A DNA stretch of 33,233 nt from Planctomycetota bacterium (lineage in GTDB: Bacteria > Planctomycetota > Planctomycetia > Pirellulales > UBA1268), in the NCBI GenBank assembly GCA_016872925.1, contig VGYR01000010.1, positions 1 through 33,233 of the forward strand, read 5' to 3'. The notes under the pieces are model-generated. The model had not been told where the DNA came from and searched no databases. It was given only the letters and a program-made list of their open reading frames with translations. The position numbers and the translations under genes were made by a program. Position 1 is the first letter of the stretch; every line of letters starts with the position of its first letter. Below, one piece after another: positions 1 to 8,960 of this stretch.

Positions 1-110
1 GCGAATCTTGTGGCGAGCGGCAGCCATGCGCCACACTATGCCAGCCTTGTCCGCAGCGCGCAACTCCACCTATTTAGCCCGAATTACCGAGACTGCCTGG
101 CGCAAATCTC

Positions 111-130
111 GTGCCGAACAGGAGTGGCAT
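111..130 (+). repeat. 20-nt dispersed sequence, copy 1
   Basis: GTGCCGAACAGGAGTGGCAT, overlapping the ribosome binding site and the first bases of the DUF72 start codon. It has 19/20 identity to the copy upstream of ppdK. The bases before it (1-110) hold no recognisable gene. Confidence 0.4.
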
Positions 131-1142
131 GAGCCCTCAGCTGCCGCTGTTCGGCGACGCCGACACGATCGATCCGGCCGACGTGCCGGCCGAGATCAGG
201 CGGCTCGGCACGGAACTTCCGCAGCGGGTGAGGCTGGGGACCTCGAGCTGGTCGTTCCCGGGCTGGACCGGGCTGGTGTTCGCGGCCCGCAGCGGCAGGC
301 CGGCCGGCGAGCAGGCGCTCGCCCGCCACGGCCTGTCGGCTTACGCCGCCCACCCGCTACTGCGGACCGTGAGCCTCGACCGCACGTTCTACGCACCGCT
401 CACGCGGGACGAGTTCGCGACCTACGCCACCCAGGTGCCCGAGTCATTTCGCTTCGTGGTCAAGGCGCCCGCAGCCTTCACCGATCCGGTGATCCGCAAC
501 CCGGGCAGTGGCGCGGCAAGCGGCGACAACCCGTCGTTCCTCGACGCATCGGCGGCGGCGGCCGTGTTCGTCGAGCCCGCGATCGCGGGGCTCGGCACGA
601 GGTGCGGGCCGCTTGTCTTCCAGTTTCCACCGCTCGGCCGCCGGCAGCTCGCCGACGTGCCCAGGATCACCGCCCGGATCGCCGCGTTCATGGCCGCGCT
701 GCGGTACCGCGTGGCCGCCGACCTGACGCTCGCGGTCGAGATCCGCGATCCCGAACTCGCCTCCCCGGCCTTCGCCGCCGGACTGGGCGACGCGTCCGCC
801 ACACCCTGCCTCGCGGCTCACGCCCGCATGCCACCCGTCGCCGACCAGGCGGCGGCCTTCGGCCTCGACCACGACGACTGCCCCCTGCCCCTGGTGGCCC
901 GCTGGAATCTCCATGCCGGCCACGGCTACGAGCAGGCCAAGCAGGCCTACTTTCCGTTCGACCGGCTCGTCGAGGAGGACGTGCCGACGCGGCGGTCGCT
1001 CGCCCGGCTCGCCGCGCGGACCGCAGCGGGGGGCCGCGAGGTGTTCATCACGATCAACAACAAGGCCGAAGGATCGGCGCCGCTCTCGGTCGTCAAGCTT
1101 GCCGCCGCAATCACGGAAATTTCAGCGGGCCACGAGGCGTAG
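129..1142 (+). CDS. DUF72 (YecE-like) family protein
   Basis: 337 residues. The N-terminal part carries the DUF72 hallmark LGTSSWSFPGW. It is followed by FRFVVKAP, by LAVEIRDPE and by a C-terminal NNKAEGSAP segment, matching the order of conserved blocks in this TIM-barrel-like family. The family's biochemical function is not established, so none is proposed. The ORF track begins at a GTG six codons upstream, but AGGAG lies four bases before the ATG chosen here, so I prefer that start. The 3' end overlaps the end of the minus-strand HtrA gene by 21 bp (convergent). The segment just upstream contains a 20-nt sequence that recurs near ppdK (see findings). Family assignment is firm; the role is unknown. 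Confidence 0.88.
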   Translation: MSPQLPLFGDADTIDPADVPAEIRRLGTELPQRVRLGTSSWSFPGWTGLVFAARSGRPAGEQALARHGLSAYAAHPLLRTVSLDRTFYAPLTRDEFATYATQVPESFRFVVKAPAAFTDPVIRNPGSGAASGDNPSFLDASAAAAVFVEPAIAGLGTRCGPLVFQFPPLGRRQLADVPRITARIAAFMAALRYRVAADLTLAVEIRDPELASPAFAAGLGDASATPCLAAHARMPPVADQAAAFGLDHDDCPLPLVARWNLHAGHGYEQAKQAYFPFDRLVEEDVPTRRSLARLAARTAAGGREVFITINNKAEGSAPLSVVKLAAAITEISAGHEA

Positions 1143-2348
1143 GTCCAGTTCGGTCGATTCGCCGCCTTGCAGCCGCCGCACCGTGAGCGACACCACGTCC
1201 CCCACGCTGATGCCCGTCCGCAGGCCGCGGTCGAAGGCCCGGCGCTCGTCGCGGCTGGAGAACTCGAGCCGCCGCCCCGCGAAGGCCACGATCACGTCCC
1301 CAGGCTTCAGTCCGGCGGCCTCCGCCGACGATCCCGCCTCGACCGCCTCGACGACCGGCAGGAGATCTCCCCCTCGCGGCCGCTCGAAGTCGATGCCGGT
1401 GCGGCATCGCTGTGGAGCGGTGAGCGTCGCCCGGAGGTCCTGCTCCGCGCCATCGCGGCGGATGCGGACCGCGACCTCCTGCCCCGAGGGATAGATGCCG
1501 ATCAGGCCGGCGAGCCGGTGGCCGTTGGCGACCCCCGCGCCGTCGATCGCCAGGATCGTGTCCCCGGCAGCGAACCCGGCCGCCGCCGCCGGCGAACCCT
1601 CCGCCACCTCCTGGACCACGACACTCTCCGGCCGCTCGCGGTCGCGGCTCTCGAACCGCAGGCCCGCGAGGGAGGCGTGGTTCACGACCCCGCCCCCCGC
1701 CTGCTCGAGGAGCGGCAGCCAGATCGCGATCTGTCGCGCCGAGATGGCAAAGCCCAGGCCGGTGTTGCTCCGCAGCCCGAAGCGGGTGCTGATTTGACCG
1801 TTGATCCCGACGACCTCCCCGGCCATGTTCACCAGCGGCCCGCCCGAGTTTCCCGGATTGAGTTCGGCGTCGGTGACGATGCACTCGGTGTAGGTGCCCT
1901 GCGCATGATGCACGGCCGAGACGATGCCCAGGGTGAACGTGGGCGCTTGGTCGATCACGCCCAGCGCGAACGGGTTGCCGACCGCAACCACCTCGTCGCC
2001 CACGCGAACCGCGGCGGAATCGCCGAGGGGCAGGTGCGGCAGCGGCTCCCCCTCGGGAACGTCGATCTTGAGAACCGCCAGGTCGCCAACCTCGTCGCGG
2101 CCGAGGACCCGGGCCTTGCAGGACCGGCCGTCGCCGATCCGGACGTCGAACGCGCGGCGATCCTCCAGCACGTGGTCGTTGGTGAGCATCAGGCCGTCGG
2201 GACGGACCACCACGCCGCTGCCGCCCGCGATGAACACGTAGGCTGGCCGGATCGCAGCACACAGGGCGGCCAGATCGCCGGCCTGGGCCGTCGTGGCCAG
2301 GCCGACGACCGCCAGAGCCGCCGCACGCATCGCCAGGTGCCTCTGCAT
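1122..2348 (-). CDS. HtrA/DegP-like secreted serine protease with two PDZ domains
   Basis: 408 residues. An N-terminal signal peptide (hydrophobic run, then AQAG near residue 23) sends it to the periplasm or cell surface. A trypsin-like domain follows with a full catalytic triad: His59 in TNDHV, Asp89 in GDLAVLK and Ser168 in NPGNSGGPL. Two PDZ-like regions come next, at about 235-300 and 315-400, recognisable from SPAAAAGFAAGD and SSAEAAGLKPGD. HtrA proteins degrade or refold damaged envelope proteins, with PDZ domains binding exposed C-termini. Its ATG overlaps the stop of the upstream gene (TGATG), so the two are almost certainly translated from one message. The upstream partner is a catalytically dead relative. 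Orthology to DegP, DegQ or DegS cannot be settled by eye. Confidence 0.93.
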   Translation of the reverse strand: MQRHLAMRAAALAVVGLATTAQAGDLAALCAAIRPAYVFIAGGSGVVVRPDGLMLTNDHVLEDRRAFDVRIGDGRSCKARVLGRDEVGDLAVLKIDVPEGEPLPHLPLGDSAAVRVGDEVVAVGNPFALGVIDQAPTFTLGIVSAVHHAQGTYTECIVTDAELNPGNSGGPLVNMAGEVVGINGQISTRFGLRSNTGLGFAISARQIAIWLPLLEQAGGGVVNHASLAGLRFESRDRERPESVVVQEVAEGSPAAAAGFAAGDTILAIDGAGVANGHRLAGLIGIYPSGQEVAVRIRRDGAEQDLRATLTAPQRCRTGIDFERPRGGDLLPVVEAVEAGSSAEAAGLKPGDVIVAFAGRRLEFSSRDERRAFDRGLRTGISVGDVVSLTVRRLQGGESTELDLRLVAR

Positions 2349-4348
2349 CAGCGGACCTCCCCGAGCACGACGGTGATCTCGCGAGCGTCGTCGGTCTCCA
2401 GACGACCCGCGAAGGATTCGCCGGGCTGGAGCGACTTCTTCAGCCGCTCCAGGTCGTCGAGGGTCTCGACGTCGCGGCCGGCGATCACGAGCCGGGGCCC
2501 CCGCTGGCTGCGACGGATCGTGAGCACCACCGCGTCGCCCGGCTTGGCCGCGGCGATCCGTTCGGTGAGGTCCCGCCAGGCGGAGAGTTCCACGCCATCG
2601 TAGGCCAGGATCACGTCCCCGTTCTTCAGGCCCGCCTTCGCCGCCGGCGATCCCGGCGCCACCGACCCGATCACCACGTCGTCACCGAAGGCCTTCGACT
2701 CGTCGGCCTGCACGCCGAGGAACGGGCCCGGGAACCGCTCGAAAGACCTGCCGGCCTTGAGGTCGTCGAGCACGGCGCGGATCCGGTCGGCCCGGGCCAC
2801 GAATCCCACGCCCGAGTTGGGCGCGCGGCTCCAACGCATCAGCTGCTGCCGCGGGAACAACCTGCCCTGAACGGTGTCGGGCTCGATCGGCGCCGTCGCG
2901 ATCCCGAGCAGGCTGCCGAAGGCGTCGACGACCGGGCCTCCCGAGTTGCCGTAGTTGAGCAGGGCGTCGGTCTGGAACCGATAGCCGCGGTTTCGTGAGG
3001 CGGCCCCCACGATGCCCGGATTGAGCGTCTCATCGCCGGCCGCCGCCGAGCCCAATCCGACGACGGCCACGTGGTCGCCGAGTTGCGGCGACACGGCTGC
3101 CGCCAGGTCGAGCCACGGAAGGTCGGCGGCCTCGATCGTGAGCAGGGCGATGCCCAGCGGTTCGTGGCGGGCGAGCACCCGCGCCTCCCGGCGGCTGCCG
3201 TCGGCCAGCACCACGACGACGCGCCGGATCGCGTTGTCGCGCGGGACGAGTCGGCCATCGGCCTCGGGGGCGGAAACGGACGGACGGGGCCGACCGGAAC
3301 CCTGGGAAATGAAGGCGGTGTCGGCGCCGACATTGAACGAGCTGGTGAGCACGTGGCCGGTGGCCGAGACGACGACCCCGGTCACGGGGCCCGGCGGGCG
3401 GCGGAGCAGTTGGTTGACGTCGAGCAAGCCCGCCCGTGCAGCGAAGGCAGCGAACTGCGAGCCTTTCTCGGCGTCGGAGAGCCGATCCCAGCCGGCCATG
3501 CTGCGGCGGTGTTCCTGCCAGGATTCCCGCGGCAGTCGCTCCGGCGGCCAGGTCCGTTCCACCTCGATGCCCACCAGGTAGGGCGCGACAGCCGAGGCGG
3601 TCCGCCGCAGCCCATCGAGAGGCGGCGCGGGGACGGATGCAGTCGGGTCGTCACCGGCCACGGACACGCCGACCGTCGCCAGGGGGGCGAACCTCTCGAG
3701 CACCACGGCGGCGGGCACGGCGACACCCTGCCAGCGTTGCGGCGACACCGCCAGACTGATCACCCCCACCACCCGGCCTGTGGCGTCGACGAGCGGCCCG
3801 CCGTCGGAGCCCGGATTCACCGCTGCGGTGGTCTCGATGACCCGTCCCGCATAGGGGGACTCCGGCTGCTTGTCGACGTCGTACAGCCCGCTGACGAAAC
3901 CCCGGCTGAACGACGCCCGGCCGTTGGCCAGCATGACGCCATCCACATCGGCCGCGGTGAACGCCACGTCGCCGACGGCCGGCAGCCGGCGGGCGAGGGG
4001 TAGGCTAGCAAGCCGCTCCTCGGCCGGGACCTTCACGAGCGCGACACCGAGGTTTTCGTCGACGGCCATCACCGTGGCCTCCAGCCGCCGGGTGCCGGGA
4101 AGCAGCACGGTCACCTCGGTCGCCCCCTGCGGCACCGCACTGGCGGCCGTGAGCACGTGCCCCTCGGGTGAGATCGCGAAGCCCGAGCCCGAAAATGATC
4201 CGCCGTCAACGGAGCATGCGACGCTCACCGTGGCCGCCAGCACGCGATCGGCGATGGCGTGGATGTCGACGACCGGAGCGTCATCGGCCCGCGTCGGCAG
4301 GCCGCTCGCGAGCAGGAGGCAGACGGCAACGACGGCCCCTCGTCCCAT
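2348..4348 (-). CDS. Double trypsin-like pseudoprotease with PDZ domain (HtrA-related)
   Basis: 666 residues from ATG 4348. A signal peptide covers roughly residues 1-21. Two trypsin-like domains lie at about 35-225 and 310-560, then a PDZ-like domain (SPAAKAGLKNGD) to the end. In domain 1 the His, Asp and Ser positions are Ser70 (LTAAS), Gly101 (NLGVALVKV) and Asp182 (NPGSDGGPL). In domain 2 His is Phe (LTSSF) and Asp is Gly (LGIALLTI), while Ser survives in YGNSGGP. Neither domain should be proteolytic, so a binding, scaffold or regulatory role is inferred. It is the first gene of a coupled pair with the intact HtrA. The ORF track extends upstream to 4651, but that stretch has no coding character and runs through the promoter and into the divergent cupin gene. 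A promoter ends six bases before this ATG. Confidence 0.88.
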   Translation of the reverse strand: MGRGAVVAVCLLLASGLPTRADDAPVVDIHAIADRVLAATVSVACSVDGGSFSGSGFAISPEGHVLTAASAVPQGATEVTVLLPGTRRLEATVMAVDENLGVALVKVPAEERLASLPLARRLPAVGDVAFTAADVDGVMLANGRASFSRGFVSGLYDVDKQPESPYAGRVIETTAAVNPGSDGGPLVDATGRVVGVISLAVSPQRWQGVAVPAAVVLERFAPLATVGVSVAGDDPTASVPAPPLDGLRRTASAVAPYLVGIEVERTWPPERLPRESWQEHRRSMAGWDRLSDAEKGSQFAAFAARAGLLDVNQLLRRPPGPVTGVVVSATGHVLTSSFNVGADTAFISQGSGRPRPSVSAPEADGRLVPRDNAIRRVVVVLADGSRREARVLARHEPLGIALLTIEAADLPWLDLAAAVSPQLGDHVAVVGLGSAAAGDETLNPGIVGAASRNRGYRFQTDALLNYGNSGGPVVDAFGSLLGIATAPIEPDTVQGRLFPRQQLMRWSRAPNSGVGFVARADRIRAVLDDLKAGRSFERFPGPFLGVQADESKAFGDDVVIGSVAPGSPAAKAGLKNGDVILAYDGVELSAWRDLTERIAAAKPGDAVVLTIRRSQRGPRLVIAGRDVETLDDLERLKKSLQPGESFAGRLETDDAREITVVLGEVR

Positions 4349-4354
4349 GCCGCG

Positions 4355-4382
4355 ATTGTATGCCATCGGGAGACCGCGTGAA
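4355..4382 (-). promoter_or_regulatory. Sigma-70-type promoter of the pseudoprotease-HtrA operon
   Basis: On the minus strand, TTCACG (4382-4377) is followed after 16 bp by TACAAT (4360-4355). Six bases then separate the -10 from the ATG at 4348, so transcription would begin at or next to the start codon and give a leaderless message. The hexamers match the consensus at 4/6 and 5/6. This is a sequence match only. Confidence 0.55.
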
Positions 4383-4420
4383 ACCACGCAGGGCGGCATC
4401 ACGCGACACTCCGCCCGCGG

Positions 4421-4449
4421 TTGCGAACCCGAGTCGTCGTCCGTACAAC
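4421..4449 (+). promoter_or_regulatory. Sigma-70-type promoter of the cupin sugar operon
   Basis: TTGCGA (4421-4426), a 17-bp spacer and TACAAC (4444-4449). The predicted start near 4456 leaves a leader of about 53 nt that includes the AGGAGG ribosome site of the cupin gene. It is divergent from the pseudoprotease promoter, with about 40 bp between the two -35 hexamers. Confidence 0.5.
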
Positions 4450-4508
4450 AACGTCCTTCGACGATCGAACTCACCGCCGCCTTGACCGGCCGCATCAGGA
4501 GGTCTTGC

Positions 4509-5768
4509 ATGGCTGCAGCCGTTACGGGAACAGCGCTTCTGCCGGCAGCGAAAAACGTGGGCTCGGCGCTCAGCCGTGGGCTCGACGCCGGCCGCGGGAT
4601 GCTCCGCCTCTCGCCCACCTGGGTGCCGCGGAGCTTTCTCCATCCCGGCAAGCGGGTTCGCCTCCATCCCGACGACTATTACGCCTACGGCCTCGACCGG
4701 GGTGGCATCGACGAGCGCTGGTTCGCAAGCACGACGGAGGCCGCCAACGAGGGCCGGGTCCCCGACGAGGGGCTGTCGTGGTGCGTGGTCGAAGGGGAGC
4801 GGTTCCTGCTGCGCGACGCGGTGGCCGAAGGTCAATCACGGCTCGTCGGCAAGGCGATCTGGGATCGGTACCAGAAGTGGCCCGTGTATTCGAAGTTCTT
4901 CGACAACATGGGCCCGATCCCGCACCACATGCACCAGTCGGCGGCCGACGCGGCGCTCGTGGGCCAGGAGGGCAAGCCCGAGAGCTACTACTTTCCGCCG
5001 CAGTACAACAACTGCGACAACAACTTCCCCTACACGTTCATGGGGCTGGAGCCCGGCACCACGAAGGCCGACGTCCGCAGGTGCCTGGAGAACTGGAACC
5101 GCGGCGACAACGGGATCATCGATCTCGCCAAGGCCTACCGGCTCAAGCGGGGCAGCGGCTGGCTGATCCCGCCGGGCGTGCTGCACGCCCCGGGATCGCT
5201 GCTGACCTACGAACCCCAATGGGGCAGCGACGTGTTCGCGATGTTCCAGTCGCTCGTGGAGGGGCGGGCCGTGCCCTGGAGCCTGCTCGTCAAGGACATG
5301 CCCGAGGACAAGCACCGCGACCTCGACTTCATCATCGGCCAGCTCGACTGGGAGAAGAACGTCGACACGCACTTCAAGGAGAGCAACTACCTCGAGCCCA
5401 TCGTGGACCAGTCGCAAAGCGTTCCGGGCGCGACCGACCGCTGGATCGTGTACGGCCACGTGGACGGCAGGCAGCTCTTCAGCGCGAAGGAACTGACGCT
5501 CGAGCCCGGGGCGAGCATCACCGTGAAGGACGCCGGCGCCAGCGGTTGGATCACGGTGCAGGGGGAGGGCACGGTGGGCGCGCACGACGTGGCCACGCCC
5601 ACGCTGATCCGCTTCGGCCAGATGACGGCCGACGAACTGTTCATCTCGGCCGACGCAGCGGCCTCCGGCTACGTCGTGAAGAACACCGGCCCGGGCCCGC
5701 TGGTGTCGCTCCGCTACTTCGGCCCCGACGTCCACCCCGACCTCCCCCTGAACGGAAAGCGGTCATGA
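4509..5768 (+). CDS. Cupin protein resembling mannose-6-phosphate isomerase
   Basis: 419 residues. The start is fixed by a perfect AGGAGG six bases upstream of the ATG; the longer ORF in the track is antisense to the pseudoprotease gene. Features resembling the metal-binding cupin core of type I phosphomannose isomerases are [16 protein letters not shown] and [14 protein letters not shown], giving candidate His, Glu and His metal ligands. A C-terminal beta-rich segment contains [11 protein letters not shown]. The overall sequence is not a classical ManA, so the substrate is unknown; aldose-ketose isomerisation of a sugar or sugar acid is the best guess. It is first in an operon, and its stop overlaps the next gene's ATG. 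The family is recognised from motifs only. Confidence 0.72.
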   Translation: MAAAVTGTALLPAAKNVGSALSRGLDAGRGMLRLSPTWVPRSFLHPGKRVRLHPDDYYAYGLDRGGIDERWFASTTEAANEGRVPDEGLSWCVVEGERFLLRDAVAEGQSRLVGKAIWDRYQKWPVYSKFFDNMGPIPHHMHQSAADAALVGQEGKPESYYFPPQYNNCDNNFPYTFMGLEPGTTKADVRRCLENWNRGDNGIIDLAKAYRLKRGSGWLIPPGVLHAPGSLLTYEPQWGSDVFAMFQSLVEGRAVPWSLLVKDMPEDKHRDLDFIIGQLDWEKNVDTHFKESNYLEPIVDQSQSVPGATDRWIVYGHVDGRQLFSAKELTLEPGASITVKDAGASGWITVQGEGTVGAHDVATPTLIRFGQMTADELFISADAAASGYVVKNTGPGPLVSLRYFGPDVHPDLPLNGKRS

Positions 5769-6799
5769 TGTCACACGCCGCCCCGAAACTGCACAACGCC
5801 ATGTGGCCCGGCCTCGTGGGCAAGGGCACCGATCCCGGCCAGGAGCCCCCGATCTCGCTCGAGCGGATGCTCGAGTTGACCGCCGCGGCGAACGTCAACG
5901 GTCAGACGTTCGACGGCATCGACTACTTCCTGTACCTGCCGCACACCAATCCCGAGGCCAGCGACTCCGAGCTCGTGCAGATCGCCGACACGATCGCGAG
6001 GCACGGCTTCGCGATCGGATCGCTCGTCGCCCCTGTCTGGCCGGGCACGGTGGGCGACTCGGCGATGGGTGACGCGGCGGCCCGCGAGAAGTTCCTGGCG
6101 GCGGTGACGATGGCCTGCCGGATCGCGCGGGTCTTCGAGCGCCAGGGCGTGCGGAACTATGGCGTGATCCGGATCGACTCGGCCGAGTTCGGCGTGGCGA
6201 AGTGGCGGGAGAACCCGTCGGCCAACACCTCGAAGATCGCCGAGACGTTTCGCGAGGCCGCGAAGATCGCCAAAGACCACGGCCAGCGGCTCGCGGCCGA
6301 GGGGGAGATCTGCTGGGCGGGCATGCACTCCTGGAAGGACATGCTCGACCTGCTCGAGGAAGTGGGGATGCCCGAAGCGCTCGGCTTCCAGGCCGATCTC
6401 GCCCACACCTACCTCTACCTGCTCGGCTACAACGCCCCGGAGCACGCCCTCGTGCAGCCCGGCTACACCGAGGCCGAGTTCTGGCCGGCGTACGAGTCGA
6501 TGGTGGCGAAGCTGCGGCCCTGGACCTACGACTTCCACGTCGCCCAGAACGACGGCCAGGTGCACGGTGCGGGGTCGCACGACAAGACGGGCAAGCACTG
6601 CCGGGCCGACGATCCTGCCGGCAAGCTCGACATCGTGAAGTGCGCGGGCCTCTGGCTGGAGGGGGCGGCCGACCGTGGCATCCGGCACATCTGCTGGGAC
6701 GGCTGCATGTTCCCCAACGCGACGCTCGAAGACCCGAAGACCTGGAACACGATCCTCGAGACGATGATCGCCGTCCGCGACGCCCACGGCTGGGGGTGA
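5765..6799 (+). CDS. Sugar phosphate isomerase/epimerase-like TIM-barrel protein
   Basis: 344 residues, belonging to the xylose-isomerase-like (AP endonuclease 2) TIM-barrel superfamily. Blocks consistent with a divalent-metal site are LAAEGEICW (Glu), GFQADLAHT (Asp, His) and [10 protein letters not shown] (His). These enzymes isomerise or epimerise sugars, inositol derivatives and keto-sugars. Two adjacent ATGs (5765 and 5768) are possible starts. The first overlaps the cupin stop as ATGA, with GGAAAG upstream, which points to translational coupling. Position between a PMI-like cupin and a Gfo/Idh/MocA dehydrogenase implies a shared sugar pathway. I cannot name the substrate. Confidence 0.82.
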   Translation: MMSHAAPKLHNAMWPGLVGKGTDPGQEPPISLERMLELTAAANVNGQTFDGIDYFLYLPHTNPEASDSELVQIADTIARHGFAIGSLVAPVWPGTVGDSAMGDAAAREKFLAAVTMACRIARVFERQGVRNYGVIRIDSAEFGVAKWRENPSANTSKIAETFREAAKIAKDHGQRLAAEGEICWAGMHSWKDMLDLLEEVGMPEALGFQADLAHTYLYLLGYNAPEHALVQPGYTEAEFWPAYESMVAKLRPWTYDFHVAQNDGQVHGAGSHDKTGKHCRADDPAGKLDIVKCAGLWLEGAADRGIRHICWDGCMFPNATLEDPKTWNTILETMIAVRDAHGWG

Positions 6800-6874
6800 G
6801 CCCGGCGACGAGACGTGTGCCGTTCCCGAGCCGGCGTCCCTCGATACCACCCTGAACAACCAGAGGAATTCACG

Positions 6875-8011
6875 ATGGCCAAGCAGCTCCGCATCGGCAT
6901 GATCGGCTACGGCTTCATGGGCCGGGCCCACTCCAATGGCTACAACCGTGTGAAGGACTTCTTCGACCTGGAGTATCTCCCCGTCCTGCAGGCGGTCGCC
7001 GCCAGGGATGCCGACAAGGCGAAGTCCTTCGCCGACCGCTGGGGCTACCGGAGGGTGGAGACCGACTGGCGGAAACTCGTGGCCGCCGACGACATCGACG
7101 CGATCGACATCTGCACGCCCAACAACCTCCACGCCGAGATCGCGATCGAGGCGGCGAAGCACGGCAAGGCGATCCTCTGCGAGAAGCCCCTGTCGATGGA
7201 CGTCGCCGAGGGGGAGCGGATGTGCGCGGCCGTGGAGCAGGCCGGCGTGCCCAACACCGTCTGGTACAACTACCGCCGAATTCCGGCGGTGACGTTCGCC
7301 AAGCAGATCATCGACTCCGGGGCCCTCGGACGCGTGTTCCACTACCGCGCCGAGTTCCTCCAGGACTGGACCATCAGCGCGGACCTGCCGCAGGGCGGGG
7401 CGGCCCTGTGGAGGCTCGACGCGGCCGCGGCCGGCAGCGGCGTGACGGGCGACCTGCTCGCCCACTGCATCGACACGGCGATCTGGCTCAACGGGAACGT
7501 GGCCGACGTCACGGCGATGACCGAGACGTTCGTGAAGGAGCGCAAGCACACCCTCACCGGGAAGGTGGAGCCCGTGAAGATCGACGACGCCTGCTCGTTC
7601 CTGTGCCACTTCGCCAACGGTTCGCTCGGGCTCTTCGAGAGCACCCGGTATGCCCGCGGCCACAAGGCCCTCTACACGTTCGAGATCAACGGCGAGACCA
7701 TGAGCCTGAAGTGGGACCTCCATGATCTCCATCGGCTGCAGGTCTTCGACTACAAGGACGCCGGGCCGATGCGGGGCTGGAAGAGCGTCCACGTGACCGA
7801 CGGGGATCATCCCTACATGGGCAAGTGGTGGGTGCCGGGCCTGGCGATCGGCTACGAGCACTCGTTCGTCCACCACGTGGCCGACTTCCTCGAGGCCTAC
7901 GCGAAGAAGCAGCCCTGCCCGCCGACCTTCCGCGACGCGCTCGAGACCCAGAAGGTCTGCGCGGCGGTGTTGCAGAGCGCGAACAGCCGTCAGTGGGCGA
8001 AAGTCGGCTGA
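6875..8011 (+). CDS. Gfo/Idh/MocA family NAD(P)-dependent oxidoreductase
   Basis: 378 residues. The Rossmann fold starts at once with [13 protein letters not shown] (GxGxxG), followed by [14 protein letters not shown] and the family signature CEKPLS, whose Lys is catalytic in this family. The C-terminal half is the alpha/beta substrate domain, with [12 protein letters not shown] supplying the usual catalytic Asp and His. The start is ATG 6875 behind AGAGGAA; the longer track ORF adds upstream codons with no ribosome site. Such enzymes oxidise or reduce a sugar, inositol or sugar-acid hydroxyl with NAD(P). A 75-bp gap separates it from the TIM-barrel gene, and only four bases separate it from the next gene, so a single operon is likely. 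No signal peptide is visible, so it should be cytoplasmic. Confidence 0.93.
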   Translation: MAKQLRIGMIGYGFMGRAHSNGYNRVKDFFDLEYLPVLQAVAARDADKAKSFADRWGYRRVETDWRKLVAADDIDAIDICTPNNLHAEIAIEAAKHGKAILCEKPLSMDVAEGERMCAAVEQAGVPNTVWYNYRRIPAVTFAKQIIDSGALGRVFHYRAEFLQDWTISADLPQGGAALWRLDAAAAGSGVTGDLLAHCIDTAIWLNGNVADVTAMTETFVKERKHTLTGKVEPVKIDDACSFLCHFANGSLGLFESTRYARGHKALYTFEINGETMSLKWDLHDLHRLQVFDYKDAGPMRGWKSVHVTDGDHPYMGKWWVPGLAIGYEHSFVHHVADFLEAYAKKQPCPPTFRDALETQKVCAAVLQSANSRQWAKVG

Positions 8012-8015
8012 CGCC

Positions 8016-8960
8016 GTGACGCTCCGCCCGATGTCGGCGACCGCCGCCATCGCCCTGCTGGCGGCGCTCGTGGCCGCGGCCGCGGCCCCGAAGCGCTTCG
8101 TCGTGGACGGCTTGTCCATGGCGCCGGGCCTGATGCCGGGAGCGGTGGTCGCGACCGGCTGGTTTCCGGCGGGCGATCGGCTCACGCGGCCGGACAGGCT
8201 GGAGACCTGGGTGGTGGCCGCACCGGACGGTGAGCGGGCCGTCAAGCGGCTGATCGGGCTGCCCGGCGACGTGGTCGCGGTCGCATCGGGGGACGTGCTG
8301 ATCGATGGTGAGCCACTCCTCAAGCAGCCGCCGGAGTTGGCGCAGGTTGCGGTGCCCGTGCCGATTCGCGGAGTCGTCGCCGGTGGACGACTGGAGATCG
8401 CCCCGCGAGAAGTGCTCGACGACGCGGCGTTCGCCCGCGAGGTGAACCGCCCCCTGGAGCCGGTGGCCGACGTGGGCATGACGGTGACGATCCGCGCGGC
8501 CGACCTGCCGGGGAGCCTGGTCGCGGGCGTGGAGGACGCCCGCATCGGCTGGCGAGTCGCCGCCGGGGAGCGGTGCGTGGTGCTGGCTGGTCGCCTCGAC
8601 GGGCACGTGGTCGCCGTCGCCTGGCGGGTGCATCGGCTCGAGCCCACCGATGCGGGGCGTCCCCTGCCCGACCGAGTGCCGCGGGCGTGGAGCGTCGCCA
8701 CTCGCCGGACCAGCGTCGCGGGCCGGCCAACGCTTTCGCCCGGGCTGTCTCTCGAGAGCGATCCGCCCGTCGTGGTCGAGGACGTGCGGATCTGGCGCGA
8801 CGTGCTGGTCAGGCCGACCGCCGGTGGCACGACGTCGTGGCGACTCGGCCCCGACGAGCATCTGCTGCTCGGCGACTTTCCCACCGGCAGCGTCGACGGC
8901 CGGCAGTGGGGGCCGCTGCCGCGCCGGGCGCTCCGGCAGCGGGTCAGCCGCCTTCGCTGA
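8016..8960 (+). CDS. Signal peptidase I-like protein (S26 family), divergent
   Basis: 314 residues. One N-terminal hydrophobic segment (about 8-24) precedes the S26 boxes. Ser34 in GLSMAPGLMPG is the expected nucleophile and Lys77 in ERAVKRLIGLPGD the expected general base. The last box is LLLGDFPTGSVDGRQWG, which departs from the usual GDN-R pattern. About 210 residues lie between the Lys box and that box, where membrane-side insertions are common. Signal peptidases remove signal peptides from exported proteins. I start at GTG 8016, four bases after the preceding stop; ATG 8031 is also possible, and neither has a good ribosome site. The 3' end overlaps the convergent LarA-like gene by 17 bp. 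It is probably an accessory paralogue. Confidence 0.78.
   Translation: MTLRPMSATAAIALLAALVAAAAAPKRFVVDGLSMAPGLMPGAVVATGWFPAGDRLTRPDRLETWVVAAPDGERAVKRLIGLPGDVVAVASGDVLIDGEPLLKQPPELAQVAVPVPIRGVVAGGRLEIAPREVLDDAAFAREVNRPLEPVADVGMTVTIRAADLPGSLVAGVEDARIGWRVAAGERCVVLAGRLDGHVVAVAWRVHRLEPTDAGRPLPDRVPRAWSVATRRTSVAGRPTLSPGLSLESDPPVVVEDVRIWRDVLVRPTAGGTTSWRLGPDEHLLLGDFPTGSVDGRQWGPLPRRALRQRVSRLR

Noticed and set aside
8-1186. 392-residue plus-strand ORF overlapping DUF72
   Set aside because: Arg-rich shadow frame; the DUF72 frame has clear family motifs and a ribosome site.
5771-8884. 1037-residue minus-strand ORF
   Set aside because: Antisense to the TIM-barrel, Gfo/Idh/MocA and signal peptidase genes, which have strong motifs; its composition is typical of a GC-rich shadow.
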